Assembly (NCBI RefSeq): GCF_002632465.1
Contig: NZ_NIBS01000012.1
Coordinates: forward strand, 54,985 to 118,984
Direction: 5' to 3'
Length of the DNA stretch: 64,000 nt
From: Xenorhabdus budapestensis
GTDB lineage: Bacteria > Pseudomonadota > Gammaproteobacteria > Enterobacterales > Enterobacteriaceae
Part shown: piece by piece, positions 38,481 through 48,565 of the stretch
Layout: the number at the start of each line of letters is the position of its first letter
Position numbering within the stretch: the first letter of the stretch is position 1
Program-made: the position numbers and the translations under genes
The notes under the pieces: generated by a model
Seen by the model: the letters and a program-made list of their open reading frames with translations, nothing else
Database searches by the model: none
Told to the model about the DNA's origin: nothing

Positions 38481-40328
38481 TTAAATCTCATCCACAGAAT
38501 GGCCCGCCAAAGCCCGGCGGATTGATGTGTCCATGCGACGCGCAGCAAATTCCTGCGTTTGTTTGTCCAATTGTTTAATTGCACTTTCAATCGCATCAGG
38601 AGATGTTCCCTGAGCACTCTCAATTAATACTTGTACGGCAGCATCAATTGCCGCATGTTCTTCCTGACTGAGTAAATCAGCATCTTTTTCCAGTGCACTG
38701 GTTAAACTTTCCAGCACTCGTGCTGCTTCTACTTTTTGTTCAGCCAGCTTACGCACCTGAATATCTTCCTGCGCATTGGTCATTGAATCTTTGATCATTC
38801 GGACAATTTCTTCATCGGACAAGCCATAAGAAGGTTTCACCTGAATGGAAGCTTCAACACTCGTCGATTTCTCCAGAGCACTGACACTTAACAGGCCATC
38901 GGCATCAACCTGAAAAGTAATACGGATATGAGCACCACCTGCCGGCAGTGGAGGAATGCCACGCAATGTAAAACGTGCCAGTGAACGGCAATCTGCCACC
39001 AGCTCGCGTTCCCCCTGAACAACATGGATGCTCATTGCACTCTGCCCGTCTTTAAAAGTTGTAAACTCTTGTGCTCTGGCGACAGGAATAGTGGTATTAC
39101 GCGGGATCACTTTTTCCACCAGGCCACCCATGGTTTCAAGGCCCAGTGACAGTGGAATAACGTCCAATAGCAACATCTCGCTATCAGGTTTATTACCAAC
39201 CAAAATATCGGCCTGAATTGCCGCACCAACAGCGACAACTTTGTCCGGATCGATAGAGGTCAATGGTTCGCGATCAAAGAACTCACCAACCATGCTGCGT
39301 ACGAGTGGTACTCTCGTCGAACCGCCTACCATCACAACCTGTAATACTTCATCGGCAGTAACACCCGCATCTCTCAATGCCCGACGGCAAGCCATTAAGG
39401 TGCGTTTAACCAATGGTATGATCAATTCATTTAATTCATCGCGGGTAATACTGCCTTGCCAGCCAGCAATGTTGATTGTCATTGAATCTGCATCACTCAA
39501 GGCAATTTTAGTTTGTGTCGCAATATCCAGCAATTGACGTTGCAAGCCGTGGCTATTATCGATGATACCTGCCTGCTTACGGATCCAGTTTGCCAACAGG
39601 TGGTCAAAATCATCGCCGCCAAGCGCTGTATCTCCGCCTGTTGCCAGCACTTCAAAGACGCCACGACTCAAACGCAGGATAGAAACATCAAATGTTCCAC
39701 CACCCAAGTCATAAACTGCAATAACCCCTTCCTGACCCGAATCAAGTCCATAGGCAATAGCCGCTGCGGTTGGTTCATTTAAGAGACGGAGGACATGTAA
39801 ACCCGCTAAACGTGCGGCGTCTTTCGTTCCCTGACGTTGTGCATCATCAAAATAAGCAGGAACAGTGATGACAACGCCATCAAGTTTACTATTCAAGGTT
39901 TCTTCTGCCCGTTGAACCAACGATTTCAATATTTCAGAAGAAACCTGAATAGGATCGACCAGACCTGCCACAGTATTAATTAACGGTAACCCATTTTCAC
40001 TAGCCTGAAACTGGTAGGGGAGATTCGGATAACGTTGTTGAATATCAGCCAGAGAACGCCCCATCATACGTTTGACGGAACTTATGGTGTTAACAGGATC
40101 GGAAACCGCCTGTTGGCGTGCCTGCCAGCCAACTTGAATTTCATCTTTACGGTATTGTACAACAGAAGGAAGCAAGTGACGGTTTTCACTATCTGCTAAG
40201 GTCTCAGCCTGACCACTGCGGACTGTCGCAACCAGGGAGTGTGTTGTGCCAAGATCAATCCCCGCAGCCAGACGACGCTGGTGTGGTGCGGCAGATAAAC
40301 CAGGTTCACTGATTTGTAATAAAGCCAT
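38481..40328 (-). CDS. hscA: Fe-S cluster chaperone HscA (Hsp70 family)
   Basis: The 615-residue Hsp70 (E. coli 616) has [13 protein letters not shown] near the N-terminus, [15 protein letters not shown], and [13 protein letters not shown] in the ATPase domain, then a substrate-binding domain that recognises the LPPVK motif of IscU. It works with HscB to release clusters from IscU. A palindromic repeat of 61 bp separates it from hscB, where E. coli has a short gap. Confidence 0.98.
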   Translation of the reverse strand: MALLQISEPGLSAAPHQRRLAAGIDLGTTHSLVATVRSGQAETLADSENRHLLPSVVQYRKDEIQVGWQARQQAVSDPVNTISSVKRMMGRSLADIQQRYPNLPYQFQASENGLPLINTVAGLVDPIQVSSEILKSLVQRAEETLNSKLDGVVITVPAYFDDAQRQGTKDAARLAGLHVLRLLNEPTAAAIAYGLDSGQEGVIAVYDLGGGTFDVSILRLSRGVFEVLATGGDTALGGDDFDHLLANWIRKQAGIIDNSHGLQRQLLDIATQTKIALSDADSMTINIAGWQGSITRDELNELIIPLVKRTLMACRRALRDAGVTADEVLQVVMVGGSTRVPLVRSMVGEFFDREPLTSIDPDKVVAVGAAIQADILVGNKPDSEMLLLDVIPLSLGLETMGGLVEKVIPRNTTIPVARAQEFTTFKDGQSAMSIHVVQGERELVADCRSLARFTLRGIPPLPAGGAHIRITFQVDADGLLSVSALEKSTSVEASIQVKPSYGLSDEEIVRMIKDSMTNAQEDIQVRKLAEQKVEAARVLESLTSALEKDADLLSQEEHAAIDAAVQVLIESAQGTSPDAIESAIKQLDKQTQEFAARRMDTSIRRALAGHSVDEI

Positions 40329-40350
40329 GTGTGCCCCTATAAAAACTCTT

Positions 40351-40411
40351 TATACCCGTCGTTTTTCAAGTTGCAGCTTTGTTGGTTGCATCCTTAAATC
40401 CATAGGGTATA
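40351..40411. repeat. TATACCC palindromic repeat inside the isc operon
   Basis: It starts TATACCCGTCGTTTTTCAAG, continues TTGCAGC...GGTTGCA, and ends CATAGGGTATA. It lies between hscB and hscA and is transcribed as part of the operon, so it would fold in the mRNA. Confidence 0.85.
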
Positions 40412-40450
40412 GCTAAATCAGCAAGCGCTATTCACCAAAAAGCGATTCAG

Positions 40451-40972
40451 CTAAAAATCATCCAGCAATCGTTCTTCCAGTTGCTCGACCTGCTGTTGCA
40501 ATTTATCCAAAAAGCGTAATTTACGGACAGTATCGGCGGCAATTGACCATTGTTCAGCACCCAGTTGCTGTTCCATCTGCTCAGTACGAGTTTTAATCAT
40601 TTTGTTAAGGCGAGATGAAAAATCTGCTAATGTAACGTTTGGTTCTGCGCTACGTTCAATAGTGTCAAGCTCTTCACGCAACTCTAATTGCTGCATCAGG
40701 AACGCAGTATCCTGCATCGTATGCTGTTCGTTGGATAAATCGAACCCTTGCCGAGACAGCATATATTCTGCACGTTTCAGGGGGTGTTTCAGGGTCTGAT
40801 AACCATCATTGATGGTTGCTGCTTGTTGAAGTGCCAACGTTTTCTCACGCTCTGGCTGATTGGCAAAACGATCAGGATGAAATTGACGCTGCAACTCCTG
40901 ATAGCGGGTCGCCAATTGTTGGCGGTCTATCGCATAACGCGCAGGCAACCCGAATAAAGTAAAGTAGTCCAT
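40451..40972 (-). CDS. hscB: Co-chaperone HscB (J-domain protein)
   Basis: The 173-residue J-protein (E. coli 171) has an N-terminal J domain with [11 protein letters not shown], including the HPD motif, and a C-terminal helical domain that binds IscU. It delivers IscU to HscA and stimulates its ATPase. It follows iscA by 32 bp. Confidence 0.97.
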   Translation of the reverse strand: MDYFTLFGLPARYAIDRQQLATRYQELQRQFHPDRFANQPEREKTLALQQAATINDGYQTLKHPLKRAEYMLSRQGFDLSNEQHTMQDTAFLMQQLELREELDTIERSAEPNVTLADFSSRLNKMIKTRTEQMEQQLGAEQWSIAADTVRKLRFLDKLQQQVEQLEERLLDDF

Positions 40973-41004
40973 AAGTTACTCTTGGTTTCGCAAAGTGCGG
41001 AGGG

Positions 41005-41328
41005 TTAAACGTTAAAACTTTCTCCACAGCCGCATTCGCTGGAAACATTGGGGTTGTTGAATTTAAAGCCTTCGTTCAGGCCCTCTTTGACAAAATCCAA
41101 CTCGGTACCATCAAGATAAACAATGCTTTTACCATCAACGATAACTTTCACGCCTTTGTCTTCAAAAACCTGATCTTCATCATTAATTGCATCAGCAAAT
41201 TCAATTATATATGCCATACCCGAGCAGCCGGAAGTTCTCACTCCCAGACGCAACCCGACACCTTTCCCACGATTGTCAAGAAAAGCTAAAACACGCTGGG
41301 CTGCACTTTCTGTCAAAGAAATTGACAT
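41005..41328 (-). CDS. iscA: A-type Fe-S cluster carrier IscA
   Basis: The 107-residue carrier has the start [13 protein letters not shown], matching E. coli IscA (MSITLSDSAAARV), so ATG 41328 is preferred over 41349. The three ligand cysteines are in TSGCSGMA and ECGCGES. It carries iron or clusters to target proteins. A perfect hairpin lies between iscU and this gene. Confidence 0.97.
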   Translation of the reverse strand: MSISLTESAAQRVLAFLDNRGKGVGLRLGVRTSGCSGMAYIIEFADAINDEDQVFEDKGVKVIVDGKSIVYLDGTELDFVKEGLNEGFKFNNPNVSSECGCGESFNV

Positions 41329-41401
41329 ACAACACCTCACTTTTAACACTATGATCTTTGAAGTTATGATCTAGGAAATTATCACCTTCAAAACCAGTAA
41401 A

Positions 41402-41426
41402 GGTGGATATTGAAACAATATCCACC
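41402..41426 (-). other. Perfect hairpin between iscU and iscA
   Basis: GGTGGATATT and AATATCCACC pair over 10 bp around a 5-nt loop. It is inside the operon and could act as a processing, stability or partial termination signal. Confidence 0.6.
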
Positions 41427-41452
41427 AAATTATTTTTTTCTAGCCAAAAGAA

Positions 41453-41839
41453 TTAATTAGCCTGGCGTTTGCTCTTGTAATCCGCAATTGCAGCTTTAAT
41501 CGCATCTTCTGCCAGAATAGAACAGTGAATTTTCACTGGTGGCAGCTCCAGCTCATTGGCAATCTCTGTATTTTTGATTGCTTCTGCCTGCTCCAGTGAT
41601 TTACCTTTCATCCACTCTGTTACGAGAGAACTGGAAGCTATCGCAGAACCGCAGCCATAAGTTTTAAAACGCGCGTCTTCAATGATACCGTCATCGTTGA
41701 CCTTGATTTGCAGCCGCATGACGTCACCACAAGCGGGCGCACCAACCATGCCACTACCTACTGAAGGGTCTTCACTGTCAAATGATCCAACATTACGTGG
41801 ATTCTCATAGTGATCAATTACTTTGTTACTGTAAGCCAT
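41453..41839 (-). CDS. iscU: Fe-S scaffold protein IscU
   Basis: The 128-residue scaffold has the cysteines in GAPACGDVM, YGCGSAIAS and KIHCSILAEDAI, plus the LPPVK motif read by HscA. It receives sulfur from IscS and builds [2Fe-2S] clusters. It follows iscS by 24 bp. Confidence 0.98.
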   Translation of the reverse strand: MAYSNKVIDHYENPRNVGSFDSEDPSVGSGMVGAPACGDVMRLQIKVNDDGIIEDARFKTYGCGSAIASSSLVTEWMKGKSLEQAEAIKNTEIANELELPPVKIHCSILAEDAIKAAIADYKSKRQAN

Positions 41840-41863
41840 ATTGTTACTCCTGAAACCGTCTGA

Positions 41864-43078
41864 TTAATGATGAGACCATTCGATGGTGTTAATATCCACC
41901 CCCTGTTTGAACATTTCCCACAATGGAGAAAGTTCACGCAGGCGACCAATCGAGTTATGAATCAACTTAATTGCATAGTCTATTTCTTCTTCTGTGGTAA
42001 AACGCCCCAAAGAGAAACGAATAGAACTGTGTGCCAGCTCATCATTCATGCCCAGTGCACGCAAAACATAAGAAGGCTCCAGACTCGCAGAAGTACATGC
42101 CGAGCCAGAAGAAACTGCCAGATCTTTCAGCGACATCATCAATGATTCACCTTCAACATAGTTGAAGCTGACATTCAGAATGTGTGGCGCACCCAGTTCC
42201 AAGTCACCGTTCAGGTAAACTTCTTCAATATCTTTAATGCCGTTCCATAAACGCAGGCGCAAACCGCGCAGACGCTCTGACTCAGCTTCCAATTCTTCTT
42301 TTGCAATGCGGTAAGCTTCACCCATTCCCACGATTTGGTGAACAGGCAATGTACCGGAACGCATACCACGCTCATGACCGCCACCATGTTGCTGTGCTTC
42401 AATGCGGACACGGGGTTTACGGCGAACATACAGAGCACCAATACCCATTGGGCCATATAGTTTGTGAGCAGAGAAAGACATCAGATCAACTTTCAGTTTG
42501 CTGAGGTCGATAGGCAATTTCCCGACACTTTGCGTTGCGTCAACATGGAAAATAATACCGCGGCTACGGCACATTTCACCGATGGTCACGATGTCCTGAA
42601 CAATGCCAATTTCGTTGTTAACGTGCATGATAGAAACCAAAATCGTATCATCACGCATTGTGGCTTCCAGCTCTTTCAGATCGATCATGCCATTGCTCAT
42701 CGGTGAAAGGTAAGTCACCTCAAAACCTTCGCGTTCCAACTGACGGCAAGTGTCCAAAACAGCTTTGTGTTCAGTTTTACTGGTAATAATGTGCTTGCCT
42801 TTTTTCTGATAGAATTTTGCTGCACCTTTGATACCAAGGTTATCTGATTCTGTTGCACCTGAAGTAAATACAATTTCACGCGGATCAGCACCAACCAAAT
42901 CAGCGATTTGATTACGCGCAATATCAACCGCTTCTTCAGCTTGCCAGCCAAAACGGTGTGAACGAGAAGCAGGGTTACCGAAAACCCCGTCCATAGTCAG
43001 GTAGTTCATCATCTTTTCAGCAATACGCGGATCAACTGGGGTTGTTGCTGAATAGTCCAAATAAATGGGTAATTTCAT
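41864..43078 (-). CDS. iscS: Cysteine desulfurase IscS
   Basis: The 404-residue PLP enzyme (E. coli 404) has the PLP lysine in [11 protein letters not shown] and the persulfide cysteine in [15 protein letters not shown]. It provides sulfur for Fe-S clusters, tRNA thiolation and other cofactors. The N-terminus [16 protein letters not shown] matches the family. It lies 49 bp after iscR. Confidence 0.98.
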   Translation of the reverse strand: MKLPIYLDYSATTPVDPRIAEKMMNYLTMDGVFGNPASRSHRFGWQAEEAVDIARNQIADLVGADPREIVFTSGATESDNLGIKGAAKFYQKKGKHIITSKTEHKAVLDTCRQLEREGFEVTYLSPMSNGMIDLKELEATMRDDTILVSIMHVNNEIGIVQDIVTIGEMCRSRGIIFHVDATQSVGKLPIDLSKLKVDLMSFSAHKLYGPMGIGALYVRRKPRVRIEAQQHGGGHERGMRSGTLPVHQIVGMGEAYRIAKEELEAESERLRGLRLRLWNGIKDIEEVYLNGDLELGAPHILNVSFNYVEGESLMMSLKDLAVSSGSACTSASLEPSYVLRALGMNDELAHSSIRFSLGRFTTEEEIDYAIKLIHNSIGRLRELSPLWEMFKQGVDINTIEWSHH

Positions 43079-43127
43079 TGCTCACATGCTCCGTAAGACT
43101 CTTTTAATACTTATGTTTGCCGCTTTT

Positions 43128-43622
43128 TTAAGCACGCAGGTTAACGTTAATCATCTCCTGAACCCTGCCATTAGCTGTACGGCGCTTATCGCTGTCTTGA
43201 CGATCAGCAACGTCTAATACTTCTTGATTATTCACTAATTCTTCTAAGCTGATGCTGTTCAGGAAACTCGTGATGCGATCACTGAGATCACGCCAAAGCG
43301 CATGGGTCAGACAGCGATCACCGCCCTGGCAGCCTTCCCTGCCCTGACAGCGAGTTGCATCAACAGATTCATCAACAGCAGAAATCACTTCAGCAACGAA
43401 AATCTCACCGGCATCTCTGCCCAATAAATAACCGCCGCCTGGACCACGGACGCTAGAAACCAGACCATTCTTACGTAGGCGAGAAAACAACTGCTCAAGA
43501 TAGGAAAGGGAAATTCCCTGACGCTCAGAAATGTCAGCTAGTGGTACTGGCCCTTCTTGTGAATGCAATGCCACATCTAACATGGCAGTTACCGCATAAC
43601 GTCCTTTTGATGTCAGTCTCAT
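43128..43622 (-). CDS. iscR: Fe-S-sensing transcriptional regulator IscR
   Basis: The 164-residue Rrf2-family repressor (E. coli 162) starts [19 protein letters not shown] at ATG 43622; the ORF extends to 43682 but that upstream part overlaps the promoter. It has a winged helix ([19 protein letters not shown]) and the [2Fe-2S] ligands in [17 protein letters not shown]. With a cluster it represses its own operon; without one it activates suf genes. Two matching operator-like sites lie directly upstream. Confidence 0.98.
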   Translation of the reverse strand: MRLTSKGRYAVTAMLDVALHSQEGPVPLADISERQGISLSYLEQLFSRLRKNGLVSSVRGPGGGYLLGRDAGEIFVAEVISAVDESVDATRCQGREGCQGGDRCLTHALWRDLSDRITSFLNSISLEELVNNQEVLDVADRQDSDKRRTANGRVQEMINVNLRA

Positions 43623-43653
43623 AACAAAAACTCCATGGTGAAATATGGGAGAA

Positions 43654-43682
43654 ATTGTGACATTCCTGAGTATTTTAGTCAA
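43654..43682 (-). promoter_or_regulatory. Predicted iscR operon promoter
   Basis: The minus strand reads TTGACT (43682-43677), a 17-nt spacer, then CACAAT (43659-43654) preceded by TGT, an extended -10. The -35 overlaps the downstream IscR-type site. Confidence 0.7.
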
Positions 43683-43686
43683 CTAT
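43662..43686 (-). promoter_or_regulatory. IscR type 1 site, promoter-proximal
   Basis: The minus strand reads ATAGTTGACTAAAATACTCA then GGAAT, a good fit by eye to the E. coli type 1 IscR consensus (ATAnnTGACTAnnnTAGTC-like). It covers the -35 and spacer, as in E. coli. Confidence 0.65.
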
Positions 43687-43688
43687 TT

Positions 43689-43712
43689 AACCTAGTAATT
43701 TACTCAACTATT
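43689..43712 (-). promoter_or_regulatory. IscR type 1 site, promoter-distal
   Basis: The minus strand reads ATAGTTGAGTAAATTACTAG then GTTA. It is a second copy 27 bp upstream of the first, in line with the tandem sites before E. coli iscR. Confidence 0.55.
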
Positions 43713-43761
43713 ATTTGGTTTTCTTTCATTCTGTTATCACCCATATTCTCTATTACAGAGA

Positions 43762-44517
43762 CTATTTTCTGCCAGATTCTGGTGATTTCCCAGCCCATTT
43801 TTCCATAGACGTTAAAATACCCCGCAGGATATTCAGTTCCTGAATTTCCGGACGTGCACGGGTATAGAGGCGTCTTAATTTGTTCATTATCTGCCCAGGA
43901 TGCGCTTTACGAATAAAACCGGAGTGATTTAACACCTGTTCAAGATGCTGATAAAAACGTTCCATATCTTCAACTGGTGGGTATTCAGCTTCATGATCGG
44001 CAGCATCCGCTTTTTCTGATTTTTCTTCAGTAACAAGGTGCGCCATACGAATCTCATAGCTGACCAATTGAACAGCCATAGCCAAATTCAATGAACCATA
44101 TTCTGGGTTAGTCGGAATATAAAGATGATAGTTACACTTCTGAAGTTCTTCGTTAGTCAGCCCCACACGCTCACGACCGAACACGATAGCCACCGGTGAA
44201 TTTTTAGCTGCTTTGACACAGCGCTCACCACACTCACGCGGTTCAACCATTGGCCAGGAAAGTGTTCGGGAACGAGCACTGGTTCCAATAACCAATTCAC
44301 ACCCAGCCACTGCTTCATCTAGCGAATCCACAATAGTGGCATTACCGATGACATCACTGGCACCGGCTGAAAGTGCAATGGCGTGAGAATCAGGCTGGAC
44401 GAGCGGGTTGACCAAATAAAGATTGGTCAACCCCATTGTTTTCATAGCTCTGGCAGTTGAACCCATATTGCCCGTGTGGGAAGTTTCTACCAGAATAATG
44501 CGGATGTTCTCTAACAT
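43762..44517 (-). CDS. trmJ: tRNA (cytidine/uridine-2'-O)-methyltransferase TrmJ
   Basis: The 251-residue SPOUT methyltransferase modifies position 32 of tRNAs. It has [20 protein letters not shown] at the N-terminus, [15 protein letters not shown] and [16 protein letters not shown] of the trefoil knot, and a C-terminal extension. It lies upstream of iscR and divergent from suhB, as in E. coli. Confidence 0.96.
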   Translation of the reverse strand: MLENIRIILVETSHTGNMGSTARAMKTMGLTNLYLVNPLVQPDSHAIALSAGASDVIGNATIVDSLDEAVAGCELVIGTSARSRTLSWPMVEPRECGERCVKAAKNSPVAIVFGRERVGLTNEELQKCNYHLYIPTNPEYGSLNLAMAVQLVSYEIRMAHLVTEEKSEKADAADHEAEYPPVEDMERFYQHLEQVLNHSGFIRKAHPGQIMNKLRRLYTRARPEIQELNILRGILTSMEKWAGKSPESGRK

Positions 44518-44564
44518 GACAGCTTTTTATTTCAGTATAAGAGCCGAATATCTTAACACAGCAT

Positions 44565-44593
44565 TAGTCATTTTGACGAACTACTGCTATAAT
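44565..44593 (+). promoter_or_regulatory. Predicted suhB promoter
   Basis: TATAAT (44588-44593) preceded by TGC makes an extended -10; TAGTCA (44565-44570) at 17-nt spacing is a fair -35. It lies 50 bp before the suhB ATG. Confidence 0.65.
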
Positions 44594-44642
44594 GTGTGCC
44601 GATTTGTTTCCCGTTCTTTAAAATTCTGGTGGAAGATACCCC

Positions 44643-45446
44643 ATGCATCCGATGCTAAACATCGCTATACGTGCTGCGCGTAAAGCCGGCAATTACATTG
44701 CCAAAAGTTATGAAACTCCTGATGCTATCGAAGCAAGCCAAAAAGGCAGTAATGACTTCGTCACTAATATTGATCGTGAAGCAGAAAAGCTGATCATTGA
44801 CATTATCCGTAAATCTTATCCTAAACACACTATCATCACTGAAGAAACTGGTGAGCATTTAGGTGAAGAAGACGATTTCCAATGGGTGATCGATCCACTG
44901 GATGGCACCACTAACTTTATTAAACGTCTCCCTCATTTCGCTGTTTCCATTGCTGTGCGCATCAAAGGCCGCACCGAAGCGGCTGTTGTTTATGACCCAA
45001 TGCGTAATGAACTGTTTAGCACAACCCGTGGTCAAGGTGCTCAATTGAATGGTTATCGTCTGCGTGGCACCAATGCTCGTGATCTGGATGGTACTATCAT
45101 TGCCACCGGTTTCCCATTCAAAGCTAAACAACACGCTATCCCTTACATGAATGTATTGGGTAAATTATTTGAGCGCTGTGCAGATTTTCGTCGCACTGGC
45201 TCTGCGGCTCTGGATATGGCTTATGTCGCCGCCGGACGTGTTGACGGTTTCTTCGAAATCGGCCTGAAACCATGGGATTTTATGGGGGGTGAACTGCTGG
45301 TACGTGAATCTGGCTGTATTGTTACTGACTTCGTTGGTGGTCACAACTATATCAGTTCTGGTAACATCGTTGCAGGCAGCCCACGTATTGTTAAAGACAT
45401 GCTGTCTGAAATGCGCGAAGAATTAACTGAAGCACTGAAACGTTAA
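44643..45446 (+). CDS. suhB: Inositol-1-monophosphatase / Nus factor SuhB
   Basis: The 267-residue Mg-dependent phosphatase (E. coli 267) has the metal motifs ITEETGEH, WVIDPLDGTTNFI and LKPWDFMGGELLV. In E. coli it also joins the rRNA antitermination complex. The start MHPMLNIAIRAARKAGN is the family's. A terminator follows. Confidence 0.98.
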   Translation: MHPMLNIAIRAARKAGNYIAKSYETPDAIEASQKGSNDFVTNIDREAEKLIIDIIRKSYPKHTIITEETGEHLGEEDDFQWVIDPLDGTTNFIKRLPHFAVSIAVRIKGRTEAAVVYDPMRNELFSTTRGQGAQLNGYRLRGTNARDLDGTIIATGFPFKAKQHAIPYMNVLGKLFERCADFRRTGSAALDMAYVAAGRVDGFFEIGLKPWDFMGGELLVRESGCIVTDFVGGHNYISSGNIVAGSPRIVKDMLSEMREELTEALKR

Positions 45447-45481
45447 TTATAAAATAACCATTTGAGCAATGTTATTTTCAG

Positions 45482-45512
45482 GGCACCAAACTTATTGGTG
45501 CCTGTTTTATTT
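45482..45512 (+). terminator. Intrinsic terminator after suhB
   Basis: GGCACCAA (45482-45489) and TTGGTGCC (45495-45502) pair around a 5-nt loop, followed by TGTTTTATTT. Confidence 0.85.
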
Positions 45513-45570
45513 ACGACTTTATTTACAATCAATGTGTTTCTCAATAAATACATTTCACAATGAATGCACT

Positions 45571-46797
45571 TCACAACGAATGTATTTTAGCTTCTACTTT
45601 AGGCCGTAAGAAAATTGCAGGTAATGCAACCAGTGCCATAACCCAATAGATACCGCTTCCCATATACTCATACAAAAAACCGCCTATTGCGCTCATAACT
45701 GCAATACCACCGCCCATCGCTAATGCAGAATAAACCGATTGTAATCGGATAACTTCATTTTCTTTTCTGGCACCGATAAAGCGCATGGCAGCTAAATGAC
45801 AGACTGTAAAAGTTCCGCAATGTAGGATCTGAATAATAATCAGAACTGGCAATTCAGTGAATGTTCCCATTAACCCCCAGCGAATAACTCCACAAATCGC
45901 AGAAATCAATAGAAGACTACGGGCACTCCAGTGTCGGAATAGCTGTTTACTAAAAGTGAAAACAACAACTTCTGCGACAACGCCCAATGACCAGAGATAA
46001 CCGATAGTTGATGCAGAATAGCCAGCTTTTTCCCAATAAATAGAACCAAAGCTGTAGTAACCAGCGTGAGCAGCTTGTAACAACGCCACACATAATAAAA
46101 ACTGCCATACCGATTTTTCGGACAATAATTTCTTGAATGATACTGCATTGATATTTTCTACCTTAATTTTGCCTTCAGGCATAATAGAAGGTTTTAGCAT
46201 CATTCCCAGTAACATAACGGCAACACTGAAAATCAGGGAAACAAGGATGATGTTGTGATGACCAAATAAATTGAGGCCAATCCAATTATTGATCTTTTCA
46301 AAGGAAATGCTGAAATCTGAACCTAAATCGATGCCATTGGCTGACATCAATATCCCCGCTAAAGAAGAGCTGATAATAAAGGCAATCGATCCCCACACAC
46401 GTACCTTGCCATAATCAAAAGTAAACTGTTTTTGCCATGTTCCCGCTAAAGCATCTGATAAAGGAACCAAAGGTGAAAAAAACAGGTTAAAACCTATCAT
46501 AACAAGGGAAACCCATACCCAATGGCTACTAAAGGAAAAGCTAACAGCAAAGACCAAAGCCAATAAGGATAGAAATCTTAATGCGTTAATTAATTTAGAA
46601 GGATCTTTAACCGTAGGCGAAATAAATAAACTACCGAGGAAACGAGAAACTAACCCGATAGCTAACAGTATACCGATCATAGAAGGAGTAATACCTTCTC
46701 CCTGTAACCAAACTGACCAGAAAGGTAAGAATATTCCAAAAGCAAAAAAATAAGTGAAATAACCTAACCCTAGCCAAAATGTTGATGGAACAACCAT
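45571..46797 (-). CDS. hcaT: HcaT-like MFS transporter (3-phenylpropionate permease family)
   Basis: The inner-membrane transporter has about 408 residues with 11-12 hydrophobic segments. It matches E. coli HcaT along its length: LGYFTYFF-FGIFLPFWSVWL, MIGFNLFFSPLVPLSDALA, DYGKVRVWGS, GYLWSLGVVAEV and LHCGTFTVCHLAAMRFI. The start is set at ATG 46797 (MVVPSTFWLGLGYFTYFF) by comparison; ATG 46836 would add 13 residues that overlap a terminator. It has an extra ~25 residues around 145-175 (SANGIDLGSDFSISFEK) that E. coli HcaT lacks. Its enzyme genes (hcaEFCBD) are not here, so the substrate may differ. Confidence 0.9.
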   Translation of the reverse strand: MVVPSTFWLGLGYFTYFFAFGIFLPFWSVWLQGEGITPSMIGILLAIGLVSRFLGSLFISPTVKDPSKLINALRFLSLLALVFAVSFSFSSHWVWVSLVMIGFNLFFSPLVPLSDALAGTWQKQFTFDYGKVRVWGSIAFIISSSLAGILMSANGIDLGSDFSISFEKINNWIGLNLFGHHNIILVSLIFSVAVMLLGMMLKPSIMPEGKIKVENINAVSFKKLLSEKSVWQFLLCVALLQAAHAGYYSFGSIYWEKAGYSASTIGYLWSLGVVAEVVVFTFSKQLFRHWSARSLLLISAICGVIRWGLMGTFTELPVLIIIQILHCGTFTVCHLAAMRFIGARKENEVIRLQSVYSALAMGGGIAVMSAIGGFLYEYMGSGIYWVMALVALPAIFLRPKVEAKIHSL

Positions 46798-46821
46798 CCA
46801 AATGCCCCCATTTTTTAATGC

Positions 46822-46856
46822 AAAAAACCCGCTCAAAACTAATGTTATGAGTCGGG
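46822..46856 (-). terminator. Intrinsic terminator between glyA and hcaT
   Basis: On the minus strand CCCGaCTCA pairs with TGAGcGGG (46856-46848 and 46835-46828, one internal mismatch), followed by six Ts. Confidence 0.75.
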
Positions 46857-46868
46857 CTTAATACCTGA

Positions 46869-46930
46869 TATACCTTTCATCTTTCAAGCTACAGCTTTAT
46901 TGGCTGCAACTTGAAATCTATTTGGGTATA
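46869..46930. repeat. TATACCC palindromic repeat after glyA
   Basis: It starts TATACCTTTCATCTTTCAAG and ends ACTTGAAATCTATTTGGGTA plus TA. The arms CTACAGC...GGCTGCAAC also pair partly. It is the cleanest of the longer copies. Confidence 0.85.
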
Positions 46931-46960
46931 AGCTCAATATTGACGGTATTTTATTCTCAA

Positions 46961-48214
46961 TTATGCGTAAACCGGATATTTTGCACAGATATCCAACACA
47001 TTCTGTTTAACACTTTCAATAACTACTTCGTCATTGATGTTATCCAACACATCACATATCCAGCCAGCTAATTCACGGGTTTCCGCTTCTTTGAAACCAC
47101 GGCGGGTAATTGCTGGAGTACCAATGCGAATACCCGAAGTGACAAACGGACTGCGAGGATCGTTAGGTACGCTGTTTTTGTTAACAGTGATATTGGCACG
47201 CCCTAATGCTGCATCCGCTTCTTTACCTGTAATATCTTTATCCACCAGATCCAGCAGGAACAGATGGTTATCAGTACCGCCGGAAACAACTTTGTAACCA
47301 CGTTGCAGGAACACATCTACCATTTCTTTGGCATTTTTCGCAACCTGCTGTTGATAAATTTTGAACTCCGGCTCCATTGCTTCTTTCAGTGCAACGGCTT
47401 TCCCGGCAATGACATGCATCAGCGGGCCACCCTGACCACCAGGGAAAACAGCAGAGTTCAATTTCTTATACAGCTCTTCATCACCCCCTTTAGCCAGGAT
47501 CAGACCACCGCGGGGGCCTGCCAGAGTCTTGTGAGTGGTGGTTGTAACAACATGTGCATGAGGAACAGGGTTTGGATAAACACCCGCAGCAACCAATCCA
47601 GCAACATGAGCCATATCAACAAAAAGATATGTACCGATTTCATCAGCAATTTCACGCATTTTCGCCCAATCAACCACACCAGAATAGGCAGAGAAACCAC
47701 CAATGATCATTTTAGGTTGATGTTTCAGCGCTTGGTTACGAATATCCTCGTAATCGATTTTGCCATTCTCATCAATACCATAAGGAACAACGTGATACAG
47801 TTTACCTGAGAAGTTAACCGGAGAGCCGTGAGTCAGATGACCACCATGTGCCAGATTCATCCCTAAAACAGTGTCACCTGGTTGCAACAGCGTCATATAC
47901 ACCGCAGCATTTGCCTGAGAGCCTGAGTGTGGTTGGACGTTAGCATAATCTGCACCAAACAACTCTTTTGCTCGGTCAATTGCCAATTGTTCAACTATAT
48001 CAACATATTCACAACCACCATAGTAGCGTTTACCCGGATAACCTTCCGCATACTTGTTAGTGAGCTGAGATCCTTGAGCCTGCATAACTCTTGGACTGGT
48101 GTAGTTTTCAGAAGCAATCAATTCAATATGTTCTTCCTGACGACAAACTTCCTGTTCCATCGCTTGCCACAGTTCGGGATCGTAATTCGCAATATTCATT
48201 TCACGCTTTAACAT
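46961..48214 (-). CDS. glyA: Serine hydroxymethyltransferase
   Basis: The 417-residue PLP enzyme converts serine and tetrahydrofolate to glycine and methylene-THF. It begins [20 protein letters not shown] like the E. coli protein (417). The PLP lysine is in [15 protein letters not shown]. It is divergent from hmp, with the intervening region holding a PurR-type box toward glyA and an NsrR-type site toward hmp. Confidence 0.98.
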   Translation of the reverse strand: MLKREMNIANYDPELWQAMEQEVCRQEEHIELIASENYTSPRVMQAQGSQLTNKYAEGYPGKRYYGGCEYVDIVEQLAIDRAKELFGADYANVQPHSGSQANAAVYMTLLQPGDTVLGMNLAHGGHLTHGSPVNFSGKLYHVVPYGIDENGKIDYEDIRNQALKHQPKMIIGGFSAYSGVVDWAKMREIADEIGTYLFVDMAHVAGLVAAGVYPNPVPHAHVVTTTTHKTLAGPRGGLILAKGGDEELYKKLNSAVFPGGQGGPLMHVIAGKAVALKEAMEPEFKIYQQQVAKNAKEMVDVFLQRGYKVVSGGTDNHLFLLDLVDKDITGKEADAALGRANITVNKNSVPNDPRSPFVTSGIRIGTPAITRRGFKEAETRELAGWICDVLDNINDEVVIESVKQNVLDICAKYPVYA

Positions 48215-48321
48215 TAGGTTCTCCTGACTCAGCTACATCTCTAAAAAATACCCCTGAGGGACAGAATTTGACACAGTGTAAACTCTTTTTATCAAATGAG
48301 ATAGTCTTGACAAGAGATTTT

Positions 48322-48337
48322 ACGCAAACGATTGCTT
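48322..48337. promoter_or_regulatory. PurR-type operator upstream of glyA
   Basis: ACGCAAACGATTGCTT matches the PurR consensus (ACGCAAACGTTTGCGT) at 13 of 16 positions. glyA is a known PurR target in E. coli. Confidence 0.65.
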
Positions 48338-48501
48338 AGGCGCCTGTAGCAGGATGTCCCGCGATCCTGATTACACGCTTTAAATTTATTGTTGTTCTTT
48401 GTGATTCCAGTCAAATCTTCTTGCTGTGATATAAATTCTGATTTTTTGATTTAAGTCAATATAATATCTCTTTCTTACTTTAATGTATTCCTCAACGTCA
48501 T

Positions 48502-48524
48502 AAGTTGCATTTAAAATACATCTT
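48502..48524. promoter_or_regulatory. NsrR-type operator upstream of hmp
   Basis: The half-sites AAGTTGCATTT and AAATACATCTT flank a central A, nearly the NsrR consensus of two inverted AAGATGCATTT halves. It lies 42 bp before the hmp start. This predicts de-repression by nitric oxide. Confidence 0.75.
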
Positions 48525-48565
48525 ATATTCCTAAGCATTATTTGAGAAAAATTCAGGAGACCATA

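Noticed and set aside
44573..44593. TTGACG-TATAAT pair as suhB promoter
   Set aside because: The spacing is only 9 nt. The extended -10 with TAGTCA at 17 nt fits better.
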